From Strigamia acuminata (lineage: Eukaryota > Arthropoda > Chilopoda > Geophilomorpha > Linotaeniidae): a stretch of DNA of 60,000 nt. A model generated the notes under the pieces. The model did not search any database, was not told the origin of the DNA, and saw only the letters and a list, made by a program, of their open reading frames with translations. The position numbers and the translations under genes are program-made. How positions within the stretch are numbered: position 1 is the stretch's first letter; each line of letters begins with the position of its first letter. Location: positions 2,360,501 through 2,420,500 of the forward strand of contig OX442320.1 in assembly GCA_949358305.1 (NCBI GenBank), given 5' to 3'. Shown here piece after piece: positions 20,477 through 29,973 of the stretch.

Positions 20477-22375
20477 TGTGACGGTTTTTAATGGCTATAA
20501 ATGCCTATTTTCTATAGAAAAGCGCTGTTGTGTCATTATGACGGTATTTTTACAGTATTCTGTGTAAAACGGATATAATTCCTAAATAAAGCTATTTATG
20601 AGGTTTCCATGATAAAAGATGATGTATTAATTAGTATTAATAACATTCCTACATGATATCAAGATATCACGACCAAATCACGATGATTCGTCTACTAAAA
20701 CCGCATTTGTCCATGCGCAATGTTGTCGCCAGATGGCGCGATCACGATTTAGCGGTAAATTCAAGATATGAATATAAAACATGTAAATAAATATAAAACT
20801 ATATTTACTAGAACGAAACGAAGCTTTGTGAACATTAATATAAAGATATATTAATGTCTTTTGATGTTAAATACATTATAACTTCCATTTTCTGCGGGAT
20901 AGAACATTTGGTGATCAATCGATCAACCGATCGATCTGATTGGTGGATCCATTTCCGGCCCTGGGTATCCAGTTCCGGTTGTGGTGAGAATTAGCATAAT
21001 GCTCCTCCGTATCCACTTCCGGTGATACGGGATTGGAGGGATTCGTGGAACCCATGTTCCAATTGGATGACTGGATTAATCCTTAATCCAGTCAGGTTAT
21101 ATAAACCCAAACAATCGGCCATTCCGCAGCTCTGTTTGATTATTTCTGTTTGGTATTGTTACTTAAGAAGTATGATTCGTTGTTCACGTAAAAAACCTTT
21201 TGGTTCTTTGTTGATTTATTCGCAAAGAACCGTTGCATGATTCTACAGAATCATGCCACCGCCGGCAATTGAAGTCGAAGTGCTGGGATTATTATGTTGC
21301 ATAAATGTTACAGTCTACGGTTGCGACGCCGAAGGAGAACCCGCCGTTGTGCAATTCAGTATCCTCCGGACAGGACCAAGTTGTCTTTTTCGGTATGAAC
21401 GTATTCCGTTACCACGAGTAGCATCGGTATTGTTGAGAATCGGTTCCTTCACCTGATGGTGCCAAAGCAGTCTGTTTTACAGTAACCACGAGTAGCACCA
21501 AGTGTTTGGCAAGCTGATTCTCATGGTATTCGATGCCAAAGCAGTCGGTCTATTATTAGTACCGCGAGAGATAAAACTGCTGTGCGGAGCCGCGAGCTAT
21601 CGACCCCTGTGTACGTGGTACCGTCAACCACTCGATGGACGACCGTGCTGCGACGCCGGGGACGCTTGATACCGTTCTGCATGGCAAGGCGTATATTCTA
21701 ATCGATGGCAATTGTGTGTTGCGACGGGAAGCTTAATCTTCATTTTATTTATAACAGCAAAACTTAAACTCGACAACCAGTTGGACCAAAATCAAGTCAG
21801 AAGACTTAATCTCATATTGAACTCAATATAACCGATAAGTTGACGACAACTTATTCCCGAAATATCTAAATAAGAATTCACAACGATATGAATTAAATAT
21901 AATTCATAAGTGGAATATTGATAAGTAAATGAATACATTTACTTACACCAATATCCTCCCAAAGTTGTGGCGGTGCAGACAAAGTCAACCGCAATGCTCA
22001 GATCATTCGATTTATCGACGTGCGATAGTTTACACAGCGAACCAAGGAAACCAGCGAAGCCGTATCGGACTCCAGGACACAGCCATCCGGCTTAAGATGA
22101 CATCTATAATCAGGTCGAGCGATGGGGAAACCGCTCCCATATTCCAGACCCGTAGTGATATTATTCTAGGGCCAGTTGGCCAATTCTTTGTATAGTTTAA
22201 TAGCTGATTTAACTTGCCAAATGTCGGCATTAGTCCTATGTATAATTTAGCTCATCCATATTGTTTGCCAACAATAAACTGTCTTGTATTTATCTCGTAT
22301 TGTATTCACTGTTTATTTATTGCGATCTCTTCCCGGTACCATTGTTAAATGGGAGTTGTGGTCGTCACCGTCACA
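20477..22375 (+). repeat. Element B 5' LTR
   Basis: 1899 bp, repeated at 27980-29878. TTATATAAA at 21097-21105 is a TATA-like box and AATAAA at 22273-22278 a polyadenylation signal. Between 21400 and 21580 a motif 'ATGGTGCCAAAGCAGTC…ACCACGAGTAGCA' recurs in diverged form two to three times, recalling the stem-loop array at the same place in element A. Two short frames at 21022-21456 occur in both LTRs but look like chance. Confidence 0.88.
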
Positions 22376-22980
22376 CGTGGAGGTCCCACCGAGATTAGGT
22401 TGCAATTAAATTCGATTGAATTGCAACAGTGAATATTGGAGATAAATATTTAACTAAAAGATTTAAGTTAAAAATAGACAGATTAAATTCTCAGTTTATA
22501 TTTCCATGTGAAGAAGTTAAACTGATGAAATAGAAATACGTAGTAGATTTTCCTTCATTATTTTCGTTTGAAGATTTTAGGGATTTCAAAGACTACCACC
22601 TAATCTCACACGTGGAGGTCCCACCGAGATTAGGTTGCAATTAAATTCGATAGAATTGTAAAAGTGAATTTTGAGATAAATATTTAACTAAAAGATTTAG
22701 TTAAAAAACAGACCAGTTTCAAACCATGTTTATTTTCTGGAGAAACACCAAAACTGTCCTTTAACTAGGAATTTCGGAAGTTATAGACCTATCACACGAT
22801 CACTGAAATAGGTTGCAAATTAATTCGATCGAATTGCAAAAGCGAATCTTGAATCCGATATTAACAAAAAAATTTTAGTTAAAACAGACAAATAGATTTT
22901 CAGTTTATATTTTCATGTGAAAAGTTAAACTGACGAAATGGAAACGTTTAGTGAACTCTCTTTACTATTTTCGTTCGACA
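22373..22980 (+). repeat. Tandem duplication of the primer-site region, about 235 and 187 bp units
   Basis: The block starting CACACGTGGAGGTCCCACC recurs at 22608 with the primer site, 'gattaggttgcaattaaattcgat' and 'taaatatttaactaaaagattt' conserved. A third, decayed copy begins near 22794 (CACACGATCACTGAAATAGGTTGC) in which the primer site is lost while the following 'ttgcaaattaattcgat' is kept. The units share 'cagtttatatttycatgtgaa' near their ends (22492 and 22904). Confidence 0.75.
22378..22395 (+). other. Primer-binding site of element B (tRNA-Gln)
   Basis: TGGAGGTCCCACCGAGAT starts 2 nt after the LTR and is complementary to the 3' end of tRNA-Gln. A second identical copy stands at 22613, 235 bp downstream. 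Confidence 0.75.
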
Positions 22981-25906
22981 ATTTAAGGAATACGAAGTAT
23001 TTTAAATAAGAAATCAAAAAAAAGTTTCGAGTGAAATAAGAATACAGATATTTTTTTCGAAGTTTGTTTTATTTCGAAAAGCTAAAAACATACAAGTTTA
23101 GAAGGCGGACTTCTTACGAATTTATCTTTCCACCTGAAAAGTTAAAACGAAGAAAACACCGCAACTATTTGGAAATATTTACAAGAAATTAAGTTTCTTG
23201 TAACTGTACGTCGACACCGATAGCCAGCGACCACGCGCCATAGCAATACGCGTCGATCTCCGTATCAAACGCAGCAGGGAAGCTACTCAAACCTTCAACG
23301 CAAGGTGCGAACGAATGCTTGGAAATTATGGCGGACAACAGATAAAAGACAGCGGAGAAATGTTACAGAAGGTTCGTAGAGATTTATTTAAGTGTCGCGA
23401 ACTAATTTTTCCACTGCCATCGGTACCAAAGATAATTTAGTTGTTGGAGAAAAACAACACACTCCATTTCGCAGAAAAGATTTGCAAATCGAAATGAATA
23501 TTACCTTTATTTGAAGGAATTAACTATTTTCACAAAAAGTACATTTTTTCCTTCGGGACAATGGAAATTAAGAAAATATAAAATGGCGGCGAATGAAGTT
23601 GCCGACCACGTAGAATAGTATTTTTTACATTGAAAGTTACGAATCACGATAAACGCTTTCCCTCGGAAAAGTAAAAGGATTTCATTCAATCTTTCCTTTC
23701 GGAAATTTAACAGTGTTTTAAGTTTCCAACGATATTTGGGTCTCCCAAATTTTGAGAATTTCTAAATGAAATTTAGCTGTTTGAAAAACAACGAATATTT
23801 TTAGTAATCTAATCGGACATTTTCCCACATGATTTCTTAAAACCGGAATAACAAATCCATTTGTGGCTATGAACTTTGCCACATGAAATATTTACGGAGC
23901 GAATATTTTTTGATTGGATTGAAGCTTTAAAATCAGATAGCTGATTTAAACGAAGAAAATAAGTTTCAAAGTAATTATTTTTCTTTCGGAAAAATCAAAT
24001 AAATCACCGCTGATGAAAAGTTGTATTTTTCCATTCGAAAAAACTAAGAATTGCACAAGATTTATCTTCTATTTTGAACATAGATTTTATTCGGAAAAGG
24101 AAAGATTCTAGATACATTATTTTTCTCTAAAAATTAAGAATTTAGTCAATTTTCCTAAAGGTTAATGGAATGTCATCATATATTTCGTTCGTAATTTACG
24201 TGTTAAAGTTTAATCAGAAAAACGATTGAATATGTTTTATTTGCGATAAGTAAAAGAAAGGTTCTTTAAAAATGGAATTTCGATGCAAATCCCACAGTAA
24301 AGGGAATGTTATGTGTGAGCAATTAACGAAAAGTTGGAATAACTTCATTTTATTTCATTCAAAAGTAGTTGTGAAAAATCAATTTCAAATATTTTTCAAA
24401 GAAAAATTATTTTTATCGGAAAAAAGTAATTTACATGTCCTCGCGCGGACCGAGTACGAGTAGTAAACTGCTTAATTGTGACATCGATACTGTTATTGTG
24501 TCACGTGTTATACGGAATTCCAAACCAGTGAATTACGAATTTTGGCGCGATAGGAATAGAAGTTTGACAGTGAAAGTTCTCCAGATTTGTCTTTTCATTT
24601 GAAAAGTTCAAATTGAGGAAATGCTGCAGCAGATGAAGGTATTTACGACAATTGAGATTTAAATATTCTTTCATTCAAAAGATAAAAGATCTCTGCAAAA
24701 ACATCTCGTTATTAGAGATAAGGGGGACGAAAATTATTAAAACGAATAATCAAAGACACGTCCTTCGTAAATATCGCAAAGGAATAACTAATTGTGAAAA
24801 CAATTGTCCGCTCAGGAAAAGTGGAATTTAGCTAGATATTTTCTTTCGAAAAATCAAAGCAATTGTCATCAAAAAAGAAAGATTTGATGAATAATTTTTA
24901 CCCAAAAGTCTAAAGGATTGTCGAATAGTTTTCTCCCGAAAAACAAGTACACATTTGTACCAATAACTTTATCGTTTAAAGTAAAATTTCGAATATTTTC
25001 TTTTGGAAGATTAGAGAATTAGATAATTTTTCTCGCAAAACAAATTTAAAGAATTTTAACGAATTTTTATTTGTTAAAAAAATTTGTTAAAAAAGGGGGA
25101 GATGGATGGTGAAAATTTATTTTTTCACACTCGAAAAATGGAATTTAAACCCGAAAAAGTAAAGACTTGGTCAAATTATTCTTCCTATTGGAAATGAATA
25201 CACAATGTTGGGAATCGAAAATAGATTTCAATTACAAAGGAATGATTATTTGAACGATAATTGAATAAGAATAAGAAAAATTGAGAGTTTGAGAAAACTT
25301 TATTAAAACTGTGGTTGTAATGATATTACACACTAAACGGAATAATCAAAGAAAAATATTTTTTGAAGAAAAGTTATTTAATTATTTGGATTGGTAAAAA
25401 TCCCAAAGTTCAAGAAGATTGAAGTAAGTTTATTTTATTTTCATTTGAAAAATACAATATTTTACGAATGTCTTCCCGAAGGAATTTTATTTTATCGGTA
25501 AAATTGAATCTCGAAGGGAACGGACTTAGTAGAGAACTACTAAATAGATGTAACGTCCTTTATACCATTGGCCGACACTAACATCCGCCAATCAGAAGTT
25601 GGGAGATCTAGGGATCCCCAGCCCCCTGCTATTAAAGGAGGACCAGATCAGATACTGATCATTCGCATCCAGACCAGACCAGAAGACGTGTTCCAGAGTC
25701 ATCTTGACCACGCCGTCCCGATTTCAGTCACGATTCGAATTTTGTGTGCCGTGTAACCTGCAAAAGCTAACACGTGTCAAACAAACGCGAAGTTTAATTT
25801 TATTTTGTCAAAAGTAAAGTTTAGAAGTGTTTCTTGTTGAAAAGTGTATTATATTCGTCTTCTTTATAAATTAAAGAATTAAAATCGTCAGATTTTGAAT
25901 TTTTTT
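22981..25906 (+). other. Element B long non-coding leader built of degenerate TTTTC/GAAAA motifs
   Basis: About 2.9 kb without a credible gene. A loose motif, roughly TTTTC-N2-TTCGGAAAA-N2-TAAA, occurs again and again (for example near 23650, 23690, 23990, 24035, 24105, 24840, 24935, 25000), as if an ancient tandem array had diverged. Polypurine runs like AAGGGGGA also occur here (near 24720 and 25094). A 62-codon frame at 25568-25756 shows nothing recognisable. Confidence 0.5.
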
Positions 25907-27388
25907 ATGGCTCAAAAACCATTGAATATGATCGATCCAAAAGGAAATAATAAGCAGACAAACTTAAATTTAAGTTCTGTACCACTTGGCGATCAAACAG
26001 AAAAGATTCCCGATCATTTTACTCTGTATTGTAATCGTCATGGACTGGATAAAACCAAGTTTAAAAATATAATCGAAGCTTCAGACTATGTAAAAGCTAG
26101 GAACTGGCGAGATCGTACCCAATCTCAATCTTCACATCAAGATCCAGTACGGAATCCACAAACATACAGCCGAAACTTAGTGAATCAAGATTCTCATACT
26201 ATGTTTCAAACATCCAGTAGGGGATCTAAGTTAGAAAAGTTTAAACCACCTAATTCGGTAGATAAGGGGGAAGAGAATTATAAACCTAATAATTCTCGTC
26301 CAGAGAGTTCGTTAACTAACCAGTCGGTTGTTCAGAACAAATTAAAACTCGTTTACAATCGAGATCAGCTAATTTCAGTTCGATATGCTAATCCAGCTGA
26401 AGCACAACGATATGTGGCTAGCCTTAATCTGTCGATTAACCTACCGCTATCAAAAGAATTGGGAACCGTAAACAAAAGTTTTGGGCCACCAATATCAACG
26501 CAAAGGAAAGATATTCGGACTCCAAACAAACATTTGCAGTCAAATAACGTACAACAACGTGCCCGATCGCCGATCACAAACTCATGTTTGCGGACGTATG
26601 ATTTGTCTACCAAGAAGAGTCCCCAGCCAAGACAATTCTACCTAACGCCCATTTCAAATCGAAAAAAGGTCAAGCAAACTTTTCCCTTGAAAAAGTATTA
26701 CCAACACGATAATGAGAATGATTTTAAACCTAAAAAAGAAAGTTTTTTGACTAACCCACGGGAGATCCGGTATCAATTCGAACAGTATTGTAAACAATAC
26801 CAGTTAAATTCAGCTGAATTTAAAAATATAAACGAAGCGCAACAATTCGTATTTCGAAATCAATACCGTAACCAACGACTAAAACCCGTCCCAGTCGTCA
26901 ATCTGACGGAGATACAACAATTTGCGTCTGGAAAGCAACCCTGCAATATCCAGAATAATTCATCTCAACGAGAGGAATTAAGAACTTCAAAAAAGCGTTT
27001 TCGGTCACCAAGTCCAGCTGGTGATGAAGAAACTTCAAGTACAAACCAACATGTTCAAAAACTGACTGAAAACCCAGGTTTCCAATCATCAGTTCCACGA
27101 CTTAGAGTCAAATATAGATCCCCTCGTTTGTTGCGGGATTTCACAATTCCAAATATGGGTCCTTTCCACGTATGGTTTTCCAATGAGGGTCCCATTCATG
27201 TATGGTTTTCCAGAGATGACCTAAAACAAAAAGTTGGGTCGTCACGGTCATTTACACTGCCAAGTGAGTACACTGTGTGTAACTGCCCAAAGAAAAAACG
27301 TCGAAAGAAATCAGTACAGCAGGCTGAGAGATCTCGGAAATTTGCAAATATGCGAGCTCAATATTTAGCAAAGAATCATGTTGATTAA
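25907..27388 (+). CDS. Element B Gag-like protein with a triplicated motif
   Basis: 493 residues from the ATG at 25907 (an upstream in-frame TTG at 25895 is less likely). Three diverged copies of one motif can be seen: FTLYCNRHGLDKTKF…EASDYV near residue 40, LKLVYNRDQLISVRY…EAQRYV near 150, and FEQYCKQYQLNSAEF…EAQQFV near 290. Element A Gag has a single copy (LEVYCRHYQLEVTQF…EAQQY). Near the C-terminus GPFHVWFS and GPIHVWFS form a tandem duplication, followed by a CNCPKKKRRKK basic stretch. There is no capsid-like domain and no classical zinc knuckle. The protein may bind the partner element's Gag or RNA, which is inference. Confidence 0.65.
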   Translation: MAQKPLNMIDPKGNNKQTNLNLSSVPLGDQTEKIPDHFTLYCNRHGLDKTKFKNIIEASDYVKARNWRDRTQSQSSHQDPVRNPQTYSRNLVNQDSHTMFQTSSRGSKLEKFKPPNSVDKGEENYKPNNSRPESSLTNQSVVQNKLKLVYNRDQLISVRYANPAEAQRYVASLNLSINLPLSKELGTVNKSFGPPISTQRKDIRTPNKHLQSNNVQQRARSPITNSCLRTYDLSTKKSPQPRQFYLTPISNRKKVKQTFPLKKYYQHDNENDFKPKKESFLTNPREIRYQFEQYCKQYQLNSAEFKNINEAQQFVFRNQYRNQRLKPVPVVNLTEIQQFASGKQPCNIQNNSSQREELRTSKKRFRSPSPAGDEETSSTNQHVQKLTENPGFQSSVPRLRVKYRSPRLLRDFTIPNMGPFHVWFSNEGPIHVWFSRDDLKQKVGSSRSFTLPSEYTVCNCPKKKRRKKSVQQAERSRKFANMRAQYLAKNHVD

Positions 27389-27979
27389 CATGATATGATA
27401 CACAAAGATTCCCCGATTATAGTGTAAACAGAAAATCCTCTTCTAAAAATCATGACCTCTCTTCTAAAGAAAAGGGGGACAAAATATAAAAGTTAGAATT
27501 AACAAAATTTTGAAAGGTAATGCTACATTATTAAGACAACTAGTTTAATTAAATTAGTCAATTGTACAAAGAATACCAAGTGACTCCGGTCATGACAATT
27601 AAGGGGGACATTTTGATTCTTAATTGTCAACTCTTATCATCCGAAAGCTATTATTGTATATTTATAGCAATACATCTGACTAGGCATATGAAATAAATAT
27701 TTTGTGATAACACAAATGATGATTTTATGTATGACGAAAGTTTCTTCAAAAAGAAGACTTGGAAATAAATTCTGGACTTGAATTTAGGCTATTAGAAAAG
27801 ATTATTTCGGCAGAAATCCAGAACTTAGATAATTCAAGTTAGTTTATGTAAACTCAAATTCGAAATTGGAAGTCACAGTATCTCCAAGATACATCAAGTC
27901 CGAAAATAGCATTTATGCTAATTAGGAGAATAACGAAAACTCTATAAAATATTATATAGTTGTGTTATTAAGGGGGATG
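27389..27979 (+). other. Element B 3' untranslated region with repeated polypurine tracts
   Basis: No gene. AAAGGGGGACA near 27472, TTAAGGGGGACA near 27600 and TTAAGGGGGATG at 27969-27979 are three copies of a purine tract; only the last touches the LTR and would be the plus-strand primer. Confidence 0.6.
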
Positions 27980-29878
27980 TGTGACGGTTTTTAATGGCTA
28001 TAAATGCCTATTTTCTATAGAAAAGCGCTGTTGTGTCATTATGACGGTATTTTTACAGTATTCTGTGTAAAACGGATATAATTCCTAAATAAAGCTATTT
28101 ATGAGGTTTCCATGATAAAAGATGATGTATTAATTAGTATTAATAACATTCCTACATGATATCAAGATATCACGACCAAATCACGATGATTCGTCTACTA
28201 AAACCGCATTTGTCCATGCGCAATGTTGTCGCCAGATGGCGCGATCACGATTTAGCGGTAAATTCAAGATATGAATATAAAACATGTAAATAAATATAAA
28301 ACTATATTTACTAGAACGAAACGAAGCTTTGTGAACATTAATATAAAGATATATTAATGTCTTTTGATGTTAAATACATTATAACTTCCATTTTCTGCGG
28401 GATAGAACATTTGGTGATCAATCGATCAACCGATCGATCTGATTGGTGGATCCATTTCCGGCCCTGGGTATCCAGTTCCGGTTGTGGTGAGAATTAGCAT
28501 AATGCTCCTCCGTATCCACTTCCGGTGATACGGGATTGGAGGGATTCGTGGAACCCATGTTCCAATTGGATGACTGGATTAATCCTTAATCCAGTCAGGT
28601 TATATAAACCCAAACAATCGGCCATTCCGCAGCTCTGTTTGATTATTTCTGTTTGGTATTGTTACTTAAGAAGTATGATTCGTTGTTCACGTAAAAAACC
28701 TTTTGGTTCTTTGTTGATTTATTCGCAAAGAACCGTTGCATGATTCTACAGAATCATGCCACCGCCGGCAATTGAAGTCGAAGTGCTGGGATTATTATGT
28801 TGCATAAATGTTACAGTCTACGGTTGCGACGCCGAAGGAGAACCCGCCGTTGTGCAATTCAGTATCCTCCGGACAGGACCAAGTTGTCTTTTTCGGTATG
28901 AACGTATTCCGTTACCACGAGTAGCATCGGTATTGTTGAGAATCGGTTCCTTCACCTGATGGTGCCAAAGCAGTCTGTTTTACAGTAACCACGAGTAGCA
29001 CCAAGTGTTTGGCAAGCTGATTCTCATGGTATTCGATGCCAAAGCAGTCGGTCTATTATTAGTACCGCGAGAGATAAAACTGCTGTGCGGAGCCGCGAGC
29101 TATCGACCCCTGTGTACGTGGTACCGTCAACCACTCGATGGACGACCGTGCTGCGACGCCGGGGACGCTTGATACCGTTCTGCATGGCAAGGCGTATATT
29201 CTAATCGATGGCAATTGTGTGTTGCGACGGGAAGCTTAATCTTCATTTTATTTATAACAGCAAAACTTAAACTCGACAACCAGTTGGACCAAAATCAAGT
29301 CAGAAGACTTAATCTCATATTGAACTCAATATAACCGATAAGTTGACGACAACTTATTCCCGAAATATCTAAATAAGAATTCACAACGATATGAATTAAA
29401 TATAATTCATAAGTGGAATATTGATAAGTAAATGAATACATTTACTTACACCAATATCCTCCCAAAGTTGTGGCGGTGCAGACAAAGTCAACCGCAATGC
29501 TCAGATCATTCGATTTATCGACGTGCGATAGTTTACACAGCGAACCAAGGAAACCAGCGAAGCCGTATCGGACTCCAGGACACAGCCATCCGGCTTAAGA
29601 TGACATCTATAATCAGGTCGAGCGATGGGGAAACCGCTCCCATATTCCAGACCCGTAGTGATATTATTCTAGGGCCAGTTGGCCAATTCTTTGTATAGTT
29701 TAATAGCTGATTTAACTTGCCAAATGTCGGCATTAGTCCTATGTATAATTTAGCTCATCCATATTGTTTGCCAACAATAAACTGTCTTGTATTTATCTCG
29801 TATTGTATTCACTGTTTATTTATTGCGATCTCTTCCCGGTACCATTGTTAAATGGGAGTTGTGGTCGTCACCGTCACA
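27980..29878 (+). repeat. Element B 3' LTR
   Basis: 1899-bp copy of 20477-22375, bounded by a purine tract on the left and the target duplication GTTG (29879-29882) on the right. Confidence 0.88.
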
Positions 29879-29973
29879 GTTGTTGGTCGACAATTAATTT
29901 AATTTGAAATTAAATTAATTTCCGACGGTTGATTCATGTTCTCAAATAAAATTTATATTTTCTTGAAGATGCA

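Larger units (their letters stand above)
20477..29878 (+). mobile_element. Element B: gag-only, non-autonomous gypsy-like LTR element nested in element A
   Basis: LTRs of 1899 bp each (20477-22375 and 27980-29878) begin TGTGACGG and end CCGTCACA, with the 4-bp duplication GTTG at 20473-20476 and 29879-29882. The primer site is again tRNA-Gln, and the purine tract before the 3' LTR is AAGGGGGA. The only long internal frame (25907-27388) is Gag-like; there is no protease, reverse transcriptase or integrase, and about 3.5 kb of leader has no frame at all. LTR sequences appear identical on comparison, so it moved recently and must have used enzymes from another element. Element A shares its terminal bases, primer, purine tract and Gag motif. 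Confidence 0.88.

Noticed and set aside
21022-21456. Two ATG frames of 72 and 67 codons repeated at 28525-28959
   Set aside because: Their duplication only reflects the two LTRs of element B; they have no motif and lie between the TATA-like box and the polyadenylation signal.
22373-22640. tRNA-Gln-like sequence
   Set aside because: Only the 3' 18 nt complement is present, at the expected distance from an LTR; it is a primer-binding site and not a tRNA gene.
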